Shown: positions 37,659 through 46,721 of the stretch, in pieces | Layout: every line of letters starts with the position of its first letter | Numbering within the stretch: the stretch's first letter is position 1 | Assembly (NCBI RefSeq): GCF_003851685.1 | Contig: NZ_CP027727.1 | Location: 5,146,001-5,210,000 of the forward strand | DNA: 64,000 nucleotides | DNA from: Pseudomonas sp. R5-89-07 | GTDB taxonomy: Bacteria; Pseudomonadota; Gammaproteobacteria; Pseudomonadales; Pseudomonadaceae | Direction: 5' to 3' | Program-made: the position numbers and the translations under genes | Notes under the pieces: generated by a model | Databases searched by the model: none | What the model saw: only the letters and a program-made list of their open reading frames with translations | Told to the model about the DNA's origin: nothing

Positions 37659-38546
37659 ATGCTATGGAAAAAAGGCCGACGCAGCGACAACGTGGTGGAT
37701 GCCCGCGATGACAGCGGCAGCGGTGGTGGCGGTATGCGCTTCGGCGGTGGCAAGGGCCTGAGCCTGACCGCCATTGTGCTGATCGTCGGCATCGGCTGGC
37801 TCACCGGCCAGGACCCGATGCAGATCCTCGGCCAATTGACCGGCCAGATGGAGCAGGCGCCGTCCGTCAGCCCGCAATCGCGTCAGGCGCCAGCTGCCAA
37901 CGACGAGCAGGCCGACTTCGTGCGCGCGGTGCTGGGCGATACCGAAGACACCTGGGGCCAGGTATTCCAGGAGAACGGCCTGGCCTACAAGAACCCGAAA
38001 CTGATCCTGTTCCGTGGCCGGGTGAACTCCGCCTGCGGGGGCGCCACCTCCGCCAGCGGCCCGTTCTATTGCCCGGCGGACCAGCAGGTGTACCTGGACC
38101 TGGATTTCTTCCGGGAAATGTCACAACGCTTCCAGGCCGCCGGCGATTTCGCCCAGGCGTATGTGATCGCCCACGAAGTCGGGCACCACGTACAAACCCT
38201 GCTCGGCATCTCGTCCAAGATCCAGGACGCCCGCCAGCAGGGTCGCCAGATGCAAGGCGACGGTGGCCTATTGGTGCGCCAGGAACTGCAAGCCGACTGC
38301 TTTGCCGGCGTATGGGCCAACCGCGCGCAGAAACGCCTGAACTGGCTGGAGCCCGGCGATATCGAAGAGGCGCTCAATGCCGCCAACGCCATTGGCGATG
38401 ACCGCCTGCAGCAACAGGGCCAAGGGCGCGTCGTACCGGACTCGTTTACCCACGGCACCTCGGCCCAGCGCGTACGCTGGTTCAAGGCGGGCTTCGCCCA
38501 GGGTCAGATCACCCAGTGCGATACCTTTGCAGCCAAGAGCCTCTAA
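37659..38546 (+). CDS. ypfJ: YpfJ-type neutral zinc metallopeptidase
   Basis: Putative zinc peptidase of 295 aa. A Gly-rich N-terminus is followed by one membrane helix (residues about 34-52), then the peptidase domain with HEVGHH (an HExxH zinc motif) near residue 169 and the downstream ELQADCFAGVWA segment supplying the third ligand. The ATG at 37659 follows GAGGAA. Its substrate is not known. The next gene begins directly after its stop. Confidence 0.9.
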   Translation: MLWKKGRRSDNVVDARDDSGSGGGGMRFGGGKGLSLTAIVLIVGIGWLTGQDPMQILGQLTGQMEQAPSVSPQSRQAPAANDEQADFVRAVLGDTEDTWGQVFQENGLAYKNPKLILFRGRVNSACGGATSASGPFYCPADQQVYLDLDFFREMSQRFQAAGDFAQAYVIAHEVGHHVQTLLGISSKIQDARQQGRQMQGDGGLLVRQELQADCFAGVWANRAQKRLNWLEPGDIEEALNAANAIGDDRLQQQGQGRVVPDSFTHGTSAQRVRWFKAGFAQGQITQCDTFAAKSL

Positions 38547-39521
38547 ATGAATAAACGAATGGGGTGGCTGCTCGCGTTGTTGATGTCCTGTTCAGTATTG
38601 GCGGCCGAGCACGGTGTCAAAATGGTCAGCCCCGATCGTTTTCACTTGGATGCGGGCGATCTCAGCCTGGGCTTGAGCCAGGATTGGCGCCAGCCGCTGC
38701 CAGAGGTCACCCGCGCGCTGATTATCGTGCATGGCCGCCTGCGCAACGCGCAGACTTACCTGCAAAGCGGTATCGACGCCGCCGCTCATGCCGGGGTTGG
38801 TGCTGATGTGCTGGTAATTGCACCACAGTTTCTCAACCAGTCGGATATGAAGCGTAACCATCTGGATAACCAGGTGCTGCGCTGGAAAGGCAACGACTGG
38901 ATGGCCGGCGAGCAGTCAATCGGTCCCGGCCAGGTCAGCTCCTTTGGCGCCCTCGACCAGATCATCAAACACCTGGGCAACCGCACCCTGTTCCCGGCGC
39001 TGAAAGAAATCGTAGTCGCCGGGCATTCCGGTGGCGGCCAGGTGGTGCAGCGCTTCGCGGTCACCGGCCACGCGCATCCGATGCTGCAGACCGAGGGCAT
39101 TCGCCTGCGTTATGTCGTGGCCAATCCATCGTCTTACGCCTACTTCAGCCCACAACGCCCGGTGAAGTTCGAGACGGCCGGTTGCCCTGGCTTCAACGAC
39201 TGGAAGTACGGCATGCAAGGCCTGCCGGAGTACGCCAAGGGCCAAGGCGCCGAGCAACTGGAACAGGCCTATGTGTCACGTGATGTCACTTACCTGCTGG
39301 GCCAGCAAGACACCGACCCCAACCATCCGGCGCTGGATAAAAGCTGCGAAGCCGAAACCCAGGGCGCCTACCGGCTGATCCGCGGGCACAACTATTTCGA
39401 CTACCTCAAGCAACGGCATCCGCAGTTGAGCCACAGGCTGGTGGAAGTGCCGGGGGTGGGCCATGACGGGGATAAGATGTTCACCTCGCCCGAGGGCCAG
39501 AAAGTCCTGTTCGCGCAATAG
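38547..39521 (+). CDS. Exported alpha/beta-hydrolase
   Basis: Hydrolase of 324 aa with a signal peptide (MNKRMGWLLALLMSCSVLAA). The nucleophile elbow VVAGHSGGGQ lies near residue 156, the oxyanion strand ALIIVHGRL near 58, and a catalytic-His candidate in VPGVGHDGDKMF near 308. The start codon abuts the ypfJ stop with no gap, so the two are probably coupled. The substrate is unknown. Confidence 0.88.
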   Translation: MNKRMGWLLALLMSCSVLAAEHGVKMVSPDRFHLDAGDLSLGLSQDWRQPLPEVTRALIIVHGRLRNAQTYLQSGIDAAAHAGVGADVLVIAPQFLNQSDMKRNHLDNQVLRWKGNDWMAGEQSIGPGQVSSFGALDQIIKHLGNRTLFPALKEIVVAGHSGGGQVVQRFAVTGHAHPMLQTEGIRLRYVVANPSSYAYFSPQRPVKFETAGCPGFNDWKYGMQGLPEYAKGQGAEQLEQAYVSRDVTYLLGQQDTDPNHPALDKSCEAETQGAYRLIRGHNYFDYLKQRHPQLSHRLVEVPGVGHDGDKMFTSPEGQKVLFAQ

Positions 39522-39541
39522 CTGCCGAAACCGGATAAAAA

Positions 39542-39569
39542 TGTGGGAGGGGGCTTGCCCCCTCCCACC
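39542..39569. repeat. Collapsed REP (family A), outer arms only
   Basis: TGTGGGAGGGGGCTTGCC runs straight into CCCTCCCACC to give a single hairpin with no spacer. It looks like a REPIN reduced by deletion between its two cores. It lies between convergent genes. Confidence 0.85.
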
Positions 39570-39577
39570 TTTGATCT

Positions 39578-40177
39578 CTATTGGCTGGACTGGATCATTT
39601 GGCGCAATACCGTGCAATCCTCGGCATGCCAATCCGCCAATTCCGGCCACGGGTTCTCCGGCAGGTTAACCAACACCGTCCGCGCACCGGCTGCCCGGCC
39701 GCAGTCCAGGTCGAAGCGATAATCGCCCACCATCACCATCTCGCTTGGCGCCACCTCCCAGGCCGCCGCCAGCTTCAACAGGCCACCCGGATCCGGCTTG
39801 GGCGGCGCGTCCTCACGCCCCAGCACGTCCTCGAACGCAAAACAGTCCGCCAAGCCAATCGCCTGCAGCGTGACATGCGCCAGCTCCTGCGCATTGCGCG
39901 TCAGAATCCCCAGGCGATAACCACGCCCGGCCAGCTCACGCACCAGCTCCACCGCGCCCTCGGCGGCGACCGAACCCAGGGCCAGTTCGCGCTCATGCTC
40001 CAGCAGCCAGGCATGCTTGGCCGCCGCGATGTCCGCCGGCAACCCGGCCAGGTGAGTGAGAATGTCGTCTTCTGGCGCAATCTCCAGCGCCACGCGAATG
40101 GCGGCGAAATCATGCACCGCCACCGTGAGGGTGCCGTCCATGTCGAACACCCAATGCCGGACGTCGGCCAGGCTCAT
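39578..40177 (-). CDS. HAD-family phosphatase (phosphoglycolate phosphatase-like)
   Basis: Haloacid-dehalogenase hydrolase of 199 aa. The nucleophile motif VFDMDGTL lies near residue 9, followed by motif II GILTRN, the motif III Lys in PPKPDPGGLLK, and motif IV VGDYRFDLDCG. The ATG at 40177 overlaps the tesB stop (ATGA), so it is second in that operon. The substrate is unknown. Confidence 0.9.
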   Translation of the reverse strand: MSLADVRHWVFDMDGTLTVAVHDFAAIRVALEIAPEDDILTHLAGLPADIAAAKHAWLLEHERELALGSVAAEGAVELVRELAGRGYRLGILTRNAQELAHVTLQAIGLADCFAFEDVLGREDAPPKPDPGGLLKLAAAWEVAPSEMVMVGDYRFDLDCGRAAGARTVLVNLPENPWPELADWHAEDCTVLRQMIQSSQ

Positions 40178-41043
40178 GCCCAGTCCTTGCGATGGCGAAT
40201 CAAGCCTTCCTGGGTCACCGACGCCACCAGTTGCCCGGCGCGGTTGTACACACTGCCTCGGGAGAACCCTCGGGAATTGCCGGCCCATGGGCTGTCCATG
40301 GCGTACAGCAACCAGTCGTCGGCGCGCAGGTCGGCGTGGAACCACAGCGCGTGGTCGAGGCTGGCGACCTGCATATCTTTTTGCCACACCGTCTTGCCAT
40401 GGGGCAGCAGCGAGGTGGTCAACAGGCCGAAGTCCGAGGCGTAGGCCAGCAGGTATTTATGCAACGCCGGTGTGTCGGCCAGGGCACCGTCGGCGCGAAA
40501 CCACACGTACTTGACCGGGTCGGACGGCTGCGGGTTGAACGGGTCCTTTTCGGTCACCGGGCGTACTTCGATGGGCTTGGGGCACAGCAGCTTGTCGCGC
40601 ATGTGCTCGGGGATCAGGTGCGCGCGCTGCTGAGTCAGTTCCAGCTCCGACGGCAGGTTCTCCGGGCCGACCACCACGGGCATGGTGGTCTGGTGCTCGA
40701 AGCCTTCTTCGTCGTACTGGAAGGAAGTGGTGCAGGTGAAAATCGGATGGCCCTTCTGGATCGCCGTGACGCGACGCGTGCTGAAACTGCCGCCGTCGCG
40801 CACGCGGTCCACCGAGTACACCACCGGTAATGCCGCGTCGCCCGGGCGCAGGAAATAACCGTGCAGGGAATGAACGTGGCGCGCTTCTTCGACAGTCTGG
40901 CTGGCCGCCGACAGCGACTGGCCCAGCACCTGGCCACCGAACAGTTGGCGAAAACCCAGGTCCTGGCTGCGGCCGCGAAAGAGGTTTTCCTCGATCGGCT
41001 CCAGGGTCAGCAAGTCCACCAGATCTTCCAATACTTGGCTCAT
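40174..41043 (-). CDS. tesB: Acyl-CoA thioesterase II (TesB)
   Basis: Double hot-dog thioesterase (289 aa) that hydrolyses medium- and long-chain acyl-CoA. The start LEDLVDLLTLEPIEENLFRGRSQDLGFRQLFGGQVLGQ is the family signature; the catalytic Asp lies in YASDFGLL and the Thr/Gln pair in SVTQEGLIR. AGGAG precedes the ATG at 41043. Confidence 0.95.
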   Translation of the reverse strand: MSQVLEDLVDLLTLEPIEENLFRGRSQDLGFRQLFGGQVLGQSLSAASQTVEEARHVHSLHGYFLRPGDAALPVVYSVDRVRDGGSFSTRRVTAIQKGHPIFTCTTSFQYDEEGFEHQTTMPVVVGPENLPSELELTQQRAHLIPEHMRDKLLCPKPIEVRPVTEKDPFNPQPSDPVKYVWFRADGALADTPALHKYLLAYASDFGLLTTSLLPHGKTVWQKDMQVASLDHALWFHADLRADDWLLYAMDSPWAGNSRGFSRGSVYNRAGQLVASVTQEGLIRHRKDWA

Positions 41044-41081
41044 AGAGCAACTCCTAAAATCGATAGGGCATTCCGGGCTGC

Positions 41082-41651
41082 TTATCCATGCAGCGTGTCC
41101 AACCATTGGGCGCGGGTGATGCGGTACAAAACATGCTGGCGCAGCGGGTCATCGGCTGCGACTTTGGGGTGTTCAAAATCTGCCTGCGGATCGTAATGCA
41201 TACCGATGGCCTGCATGACTTTTTGTGAAGGCAGATTGGCTTCGGTGGTGAAGGCGACGATTTCATCCAGGCTCAGGCGATCAAAACCACAGCGCAATGC
41301 GGTCCAGGCCGCCTCGCTGGCATAACCCAGGCCCCAATGCTCGCGGGCCAGGCGCCAGCCAATTTCCACCGCCGGGGTGAAGCCCGCTTCAAAACTGACG
41401 TTCTGCAGCCCGGTCAGGCCGATGAATTCGCCGGTGTCCCTGCGCTGCAAAGCCCAGAGGCCGAAACCATACTCGGCGAAATGGCCGCGAATCCGGCCAA
41501 TCAGTGCGGCGCTTTCCAGGTGGCTCAATTTAGCCGGGAAATAACGCATCACCTGTGGGTCGGCGCACATCTGCGCAAAGGCCTGCAGGTCGCTGTCACG
41601 CCATTGGCGCATGATCAGCCGTGCACTTTCCAACTCCAGTATCGGCTCCAT
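41082..41651 (-). CDS. GNAT acetyltransferase (RimJ/RimL-like)
   Basis: N-acetyltransferase of 189 aa. It starts LELESARLIMRQWRDSDLQAF and has the acetyl-CoA motif region EIGWRLAREHWGLGYASEAA, typical of the Acetyltransf_3 group. It lies upstream of tesB on the same strand with a 38-bp gap, so it may be cotranscribed. The target is unknown. Confidence 0.88.
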   Translation of the reverse strand: MEPILELESARLIMRQWRDSDLQAFAQMCADPQVMRYFPAKLSHLESAALIGRIRGHFAEYGFGLWALQRRDTGEFIGLTGLQNVSFEAGFTPAVEIGWRLAREHWGLGYASEAAWTALRCGFDRLSLDEIVAFTTEANLPSQKVMQAIGMHYDPQADFEHPKVAADDPLRQHVLYRITRAQWLDTLHG

Positions 41652-41726
41652 GGTCCCCCTCCCTTGCGATGTGCGTGAGTGTACAGCGCTGGTAAGATCC
41701 GACGCAGATTCCTGTCAGAAAATCCC

Positions 41727-42647
41727 ATGCCCTTGCCATTGATCTACCACGATGACTACAGCCCCGAGTTCCCGGCGGACCACCGATTCCCCATGGACAA
41801 GTTTCGCCTGCTGCGCGACCACCTGGTGGACAGTGGCCTGACCGAGGACCGCCACTTGCTGCGCCCGCAGTTGTGCCCGGCAGAGATTCTGGGCCTGGCC
41901 CACGAACCTGGGTATATCGAACGCTACATGAGCGGCAAGTTGTCTCGCGAAGACCAACGGCGCCTCGGCCTGCCGTGGAGCGAAGCCCTGGCGCGACGCA
42001 CCGTGCGCGCGGTGGGCGGCTCGATCCTGGCGGCGGAGCAGGCGCTGGAGCATGGCCTGGCCTGCCACCTCGCCGGTGGCACCCACCACGCCCATTACGA
42101 TTACCCGGCGGGCTTTTGCATCTTCAATGACCTGGCGGTGATCAGCCATTACCTGCTGGCCAGCGGCCGGGTCAACCGTGTGTTGATCTTCGACTGCGAC
42201 GTACACCAGGGCGACGGCACCGCGCGCATCCTGCATGACACGCCGGATGCCATCACCGTCTCGCTGCACTGCGAGAAAAACTTCCCGGCGCGCAAAGCCC
42301 AGAGCGACTGGGACATTGGGTTGCCGATGGGCATGGGCGATGCCGACTACCTCAAGGTTGTCGATGACGCGCTCAACTACCTGCTGCCGTTGTACCAGCC
42401 GGACCTGGTGCTGTACGACGCGGGTGTGGATGTACACCAGGACGACGCACTGGGCTACCTCAAGCTCACCGATGCCGGCGTCGCCGCCCGCGATGAAAGC
42501 GTGATGCGTCACTGCCTTGGCCGCGACATTCCGGTGATGGGCGTGATCGGCGGCGGCTACAGCAAGGACCGCCCTGCCCTGGCCCGCCGCCACGGCATCC
42601 TGCACCACAGCGCGCAGCGTGTGTGGACGTCATCAGGCTGTCATTGA
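41727..42647 (+). CDS. Histone-deacetylase-family amidohydrolase
   Basis: Zinc amidohydrolase of the HDAC/acetylpolyamine amidase superfamily (306 aa). The active-site segments are seen in order: GGTHHAHYDYPAGFCIFND (tandem His), FDCDVHQGDGTA (zinc Asp and His), YDAGVDVHQDDALG (second Asp) and VIGGGYSKD (Tyr). The ATG at 41727 gives MPLPLIYHDDYSPEFP. The bacterial substrate is unknown; polyamine or protein deacylation are possibilities. Confidence 0.9.
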   Translation: MPLPLIYHDDYSPEFPADHRFPMDKFRLLRDHLVDSGLTEDRHLLRPQLCPAEILGLAHEPGYIERYMSGKLSREDQRRLGLPWSEALARRTVRAVGGSILAAEQALEHGLACHLAGGTHHAHYDYPAGFCIFNDLAVISHYLLASGRVNRVLIFDCDVHQGDGTARILHDTPDAITVSLHCEKNFPARKAQSDWDIGLPMGMGDADYLKVVDDALNYLLPLYQPDLVLYDAGVDVHQDDALGYLKLTDAGVAARDESVMRHCLGRDIPVMGVIGGGYSKDRPALARRHGILHHSAQRVWTSSGCH

Positions 42648-42683
42648 AGTGTGGGCGTTACCCACAATGCCTGTGGAACCAGC

Positions 42684-43266
42684 TGTGGATAACTTGAGCG
42701 TAACGGTCTGAAAGCAGTTAGCCGTATGGCTTGCAGGAAACTGTACATTTTTTGATCAGGCAGCGCCGCCATCGTCGGGTAGAATACTCGGCCTATTCAT
42801 AGCGCCGCAGCCCTGCCCATGCCTCAGACTTCTCCTCATTGTGTCGCCATCATTGGCGGCGGCCCTGCCGGACTGATGGCCGCTGAAATCCTGAGCCAGG
42901 CGGGCGTGCGGGTGGACCTGTACGACGGCATGCCCTCAGTGGGGCGTAAATTCCTGCTGGCCGGCGTGGGCGGCATGAACATCACCCACTCCGAAGCCTA
43001 CCCGGCGTTCCTCTCGCGTTATGCCGAACGAGCACCGCACCTGGCACCGTTGCTGCGCAGCTTCGGTGCCGAGGCGTTGCGCGAGTGGATTCATGGGCTG
43101 GGCATTCAAACCTTTGTCGGCACCTCCGGGCGCGTATTTCCTACGGACATGAAAGCCGCGCCGCTGCTGCGCGCCTGGCTCAAGCGCCTGCGTGAGCAAG
43201 GTGTGGTTATCCACACCCGGCATCGTTGGGTGGGGTGGAATGCCGAAGGCGATTTACTTATCCACA
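42684..43266. other. Three perfect DnaA boxes
   Basis: TGTGGATAA at 42684-42692 (intergenic) and TTATCCACA at 43207-43215 and 43258-43266 (inside the following flavoprotein gene) are exact 9-mer DnaA boxes. The functional meaning is unknown. Confidence 0.5.
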
Positions 43267-44045
43267 GCCCGGAGGGCGAGCAAGCCGTGCACAGCGATGC
43301 GGTGCTGCTGGCCTTGGGCGGTGGCAGCTGGTCGCGCCTGGGCTCCGACGGCGCCTGGCTCAACCTGTTCGAAGGTCGCGGCCTGCCCTATGTGCGCCTG
43401 CAACCGAGCAACTGCGGTTTCGAGGTGTCGGCCTGGAGCGATTTGATGGTCAGCAAATTCGCCGGGGCTCCGTTGAAAAACGTCGCCATTGGGCTGGGGG
43501 ACGATAAGCCGCGCCTGGGCGAATGCGTGGTGACGGCTACCGGTATCGAAGGCAGCCTGATCTATGCTCTGTCGGCGCCGATTCGCGAAACGATCAACCG
43601 TGACGGCGCCGCCACCGTGCATATCGATCTACTGCCGAGCAGGCCTCTGGACAAGGTACAGGCTGCATTGGCCAAACCGCGGGGGTCGCGGTCGATGAGC
43701 AAGCATTTGCACAGTCAATTGGGCCTGGATGGGGTCAAGGCAGCGCTGTTGCGTGAGCTGGCCCCTGCTGAGCATTTCAATGACCCGGCGCAGTTGGCGG
43801 TGGATATCAAAGCGCTGCCGCTGACATTGGTCAGGACCCGGCCGCTGGATGAAGCCATCAGCACCGCCGGCGGTGTGCCGTTCGAAGCGCTGGATGAGCG
43901 GTTGATGATCAAACAGTTGCCGGGCGTGTTTTGTGCCGGGGAGATGCTCGATTGGGAGGCGCCGACCGGGGGGTATCTGCTGACGGGGTGTTTTGCCAGT
44001 GGCAGGGCGGCTGGGCTTGGGCTGTTGGAATGGCTTAACCGCTGA
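42819..44045 (+). CDS. BaiN/HI0933-like NAD(P)/FAD flavoprotein
   Basis: FAD-dependent oxidoreductase of 408 aa. A Rossmann motif VAIIGGGPAGLMAAEIL lies at the N-terminus, then VGRKFLLAGVGGMNITHSE, the family's diagnostic segment, and the C-terminal FAD motif GVFCAGEMLDWEAPTGGYLLTGCF. This resembles the TIGR03862 group of unknown function. It is convergent with rhlE across a collapsed REP. Confidence 0.87.
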   Translation: MPQTSPHCVAIIGGGPAGLMAAEILSQAGVRVDLYDGMPSVGRKFLLAGVGGMNITHSEAYPAFLSRYAERAPHLAPLLRSFGAEALREWIHGLGIQTFVGTSGRVFPTDMKAAPLLRAWLKRLREQGVVIHTRHRWVGWNAEGDLLIHSPEGEQAVHSDAVLLALGGGSWSRLGSDGAWLNLFEGRGLPYVRLQPSNCGFEVSAWSDLMVSKFAGAPLKNVAIGLGDDKPRLGECVVTATGIEGSLIYALSAPIRETINRDGAATVHIDLLPSRPLDKVQAALAKPRGSRSMSKHLHSQLGLDGVKAALLRELAPAEHFNDPAQLAVDIKALPLTLVRTRPLDEAISTAGGVPFEALDERLMIKQLPGVFCAGEMLDWEAPTGGYLLTGCFASGRAAGLGLLEWLNR

Positions 44046-44064
44046 GAGGTGGGGTGGATTCAAG

Positions 44065-44096
44065 GCCGCCATCGGGGGCAAGCCCCCGATGAGGCC
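44065..44096. repeat. Collapsed REP (family A), inner arms only
   Basis: GCCATCGGGGGCAAGC joined to CCCCGATGAGGCC, keeping the spacer-facing ends and lacking the TCCCACA ends. It is the reciprocal form of the element at 39542 and sits between convergent genes. Confidence 0.82.
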
Positions 44097-44114
44097 ATCA
44101 GCCACACCGCAAAA

Positions 44115-45449
44115 TCACTTCTTCTTACGCGGCCCGGTGTTGAAAACCGGCACCTTGCGCACTGGCTTGATCGACGGTTCCGCCGGTGCTGCATCACCGC
44201 TGTCCACCCACTTGCCCAGATTGCGCTTACCGCCTCCGCCCGACGTCTTGGGCTTCTTCGGCTTTTTCGGCTTCTTCACCACCTGCCCGCTGGCATCGGT
44301 ATCCGGCACGCGGTGTTCCGGTTCGAAGTCCGGTTCCATCTTGCGGGTGAGGGTTTGGCGGGTCAGCATTTCGATCGCCGAGAGCATGTTCACTTCATCG
44401 GCACACACCAGGGAAATCGCCTCGCCGGTGTTGCCCGCGCGGCCGGTGCGGCCGATGCGGTGGATATAGTCTTCGGCGACGATCGGCAGGTCGAAGTTGA
44501 CCACCAGCGGCAGGTCTTCGATGTCTAGGCCACGGGCAGCCACATCGGTGGCCACCAGGATCTGCACGTCGCTGGCCTTGAAGCGGTCCAGCGCACGCTG
44601 GCGTGTGGCCTGCGGTTTGTCGCCATGGATACCGTCGGCGTTGATGCCCAGCCCCTGCAACTTATCCACCAGCGCATCCACGCCGTTGCGGGTTTTGGCG
44701 AACACCAGCACCTGCTTCCAGCGACCCTTGCGCATCAGGTGCACGAACAGCTCCGCCTTGCGCTTTTTATCCACCGGCACCACCCACTGCTTCACCGTGT
44801 TGGCGGCGACGTTGCGCGGGCTGACTTCGATGCTCAGCGGGTCATTGAGCATCTGCCCGGCCAGCAGACGGATGTCGTCGGAGAAGGTGGCGGAGAACAG
44901 CAGGGTCTGGCGCTTTTTCGGCAGCATGCGATAGATGTTGGCCAGCTCTTCGGAAAAGCCCAGGTCAAGCATGCGGTCGGCTTCATCCAGCACCAGGGTT
45001 TGCAGCTGGTTGAGTTTCAGCGCGTTCTGGCGGAACAGGTCGATCAGGCGGCCGGGGGTGGCAACCAGGATGTCCACGCCCTTGCGCAGCTTCATCATCT
45101 GCGGGTTGATGCTCACGCCGCCGTACACCGCGTAAGTGGTCAGCGGCAGGTGCTGGGCGTATTCGGCGACGCTTGTGTGAACCTGCTCGGCCAGTTCACG
45201 GGTGGGGCACAGGATCAGCGCACGTGCCGAGTTGGCGGCGACTTTCGGCCCTTCCATCGTCAGCAGCTGCAGCAGTGGCAAGGCAAAGCCTGCGGTCTTG
45301 CCGGTGCCGGTCTGGGCCGCAGCCATCAGGTCACGACCGGCCAGCACCGCCGGAATGGCTTGCGCCTGCACCGGCGTCGGGGTCTGGTAGCCAAGCGTCT
45401 CAAGGGCGCGCAGCAAGGGTTCGATCAGGCCAAGGGAGGCGAAAGTCAT
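44115..45449 (-). CDS. rhlE: DEAD-box RNA helicase RhlE-type
   Basis: ATP-dependent RNA helicase of 444 aa. Q motif (FASLGL...GYQTPTPVQAQAIP), motif I AAQTGTGKT near residue 43, DEAD near 155, SAT (FSATFSD) and the motif VI HRIGRTGRAG near 335 are all present. A short basic tail with KKPKKPKKPK and a Gly run is typical of RhlE proteins, which help ribosome and RNA turnover in the cold. The short tail suggests the RhlE1 rather than RhlE2 type. Confidence 0.93.
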   Translation of the reverse strand: MTFASLGLIEPLLRALETLGYQTPTPVQAQAIPAVLAGRDLMAAAQTGTGKTAGFALPLLQLLTMEGPKVAANSARALILCPTRELAEQVHTSVAEYAQHLPLTTYAVYGGVSINPQMMKLRKGVDILVATPGRLIDLFRQNALKLNQLQTLVLDEADRMLDLGFSEELANIYRMLPKKRQTLLFSATFSDDIRLLAGQMLNDPLSIEVSPRNVAANTVKQWVVPVDKKRKAELFVHLMRKGRWKQVLVFAKTRNGVDALVDKLQGLGINADGIHGDKPQATRQRALDRFKASDVQILVATDVAARGLDIEDLPLVVNFDLPIVAEDYIHRIGRTGRAGNTGEAISLVCADEVNMLSAIEMLTRQTLTRKMEPDFEPEHRVPDTDASGQVVKKPKKPKKPKTSGGGGKRNLGKWVDSGDAAPAEPSIKPVRKVPVFNTGPRKKK

Positions 45450-45498
45450 GTGTTTACCGTAGGAAAAATTCAGCGCAAGGTCGCAATTGCGCCGCAGT

Positions 45499-46395
45499 TT
45501 ACCTTATTTCCGCCTTCGGCTTGCGCCACTGGGGCAGGCTGATCAGCAACACCGCGCTGATGATCACCAGCATCGCCAGGGCTTCCTCCAGGCCGATGGA
45601 CTCGCCGACGAACACAATCCCCAGCAACACCGCCACCGCAGGGTTCACATAGGCATAGCTGGTGGCGGCCGCCGGGCGTACATGCTTGAGCAGGTACATG
45701 TAGGCGTTGAAGGCGATGATCGAACCGAACACCGTCAAATAGGCCAGGGCCAGCCAGCCTTCCAAGGGCGGCATCGCCTGCAAGTGCTCACCCGACACGC
45801 CGCTGACGATCAACAACGCTACGCCAGCCACCAGCATTTCAGCGGCACTCGCCATCGCACCCTGGGGCAGTGGCAAGTGACGGCTCCACACCGAACCAAA
45901 CGCCCAGGACGCCGCCGCCATCAAGAGCAACACCGCACCCAGCGGGCTCGATTGCAGGGTGCTGCCCATATTGAGCATGGCGATGCCGATAATCCCCAGA
46001 ATCACCCCGGCCCATTCCAGCCGCGTATTACGGGCGCCCCAGAAAAAACCACACAGCAAGGTAAACAACGGCACGGTGGCCACGGCCAACGCGGCGACGC
46101 CGGACGATACGCCCATATGTTCCGCCACGCTGACGCCACCATTGCCCACGGTAAGCAGCAAAATACCAATCATCCCGGCAGCCTTCCATTGCGTCCACGT
46201 CGGCGCCGGCACACCACGCCACCTGAGGTAGCCGTACATCAACGCGCCTGCCGTGCAAAACCGAATCCCCGCCAGCAACAACGGCGGCCAGTACTCCACG
46301 CCGATGCGAATCACCAGGTAGGTGGAACCCCAGATCACATACAACGCAAAAAAGGCGGCGATCAAGGGTAAGGGGAAACGACGTGGGCCAGGCAT
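45499..46395 (-). CDS. yedA: EamA-family exporter YedA-like
   Basis: Ten-helix DMT carrier of 298 aa. FFALYVIWGSTYLVIRIGVE near residue 15 and GGVSVAEHMGVSSGVAALAVATVPLFTLL are characteristic of YedA-type exporters. The second EamA repeat begins near residue 150. It is tandem with rhlE, 49 bp upstream of it. The substrate is not established. Confidence 0.87.
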   Translation of the reverse strand: MPGPRRFPLPLIAAFFALYVIWGSTYLVIRIGVEYWPPLLLAGIRFCTAGALMYGYLRWRGVPAPTWTQWKAAGMIGILLLTVGNGGVSVAEHMGVSSGVAALAVATVPLFTLLCGFFWGARNTRLEWAGVILGIIGIAMLNMGSTLQSSPLGAVLLLMAAASWAFGSVWSRHLPLPQGAMASAAEMLVAGVALLIVSGVSGEHLQAMPPLEGWLALAYLTVFGSIIAFNAYMYLLKHVRPAAATSYAYVNPAVAVLLGIVFVGESIGLEEALAMLVIISAVLLISLPQWRKPKAEIR

Positions 46396-46501
46396 TGGGT
46401 GGCTCTATGGCAGGAGGGGGGAGGCTTATTCTAGAAACGAAGGTGCATAAACTTAAGTTACAAAACAGGTTTAAAACGCCAATACACTTGGTCGCTGACC
46501 T

Positions 46502-46532
46502 GATCGTTCCCACGCTGCGCGAGGGAATGATC
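46502..46532. repeat. Short GTTCCCACGC-type hairpin repeat
   Basis: Inverted repeat GATCGTTCCC...GGGAATGATC around a GC-rich core, a repeat class common in Pseudomonas intergenic DNA and distinct from the three REPIN families. Confidence 0.6.
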
Positions 46533-46595
46533 TGAAGCGGGTGGTGGACCTGGCGCTGGCGTGCACAAAGGCTCGATAGGCGACGCATAACTAAA

Positions 46596-46685
46596 TGTGG
46601 GAGGGGGCTTGCCCCCGATGGCAGTGGGTCAGCTACACATAAGCTGGCTGATCCACCGCTATCGGGGGCAAGCCCCCCTCCCACA
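46596..46685. repeat. REPIN (family A)
   Basis: Complete inverted pair of TGTGGGAGGGGGCTTGCC REPs, with one extra C in the right core, between two genes on the minus strand. Confidence 0.92.
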
Positions 46686-46721
46686 TTTGGAGCTTCAGTG
46701 TCCTTGAAACCGCGCCCAGGC

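Larger units (their letters stand above)
46396..46721. repeat. Intergenic region with two repeat types
   Basis: The 326-bp gap between yedA and the exonuclease gene. A different hairpin repeat (GATCGTTCCCACGC...GAGGGAATGATC) lies at 46502-46532 and a complete family-A REPIN at 46596-46685. I see no gene. Confidence 0.8.
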
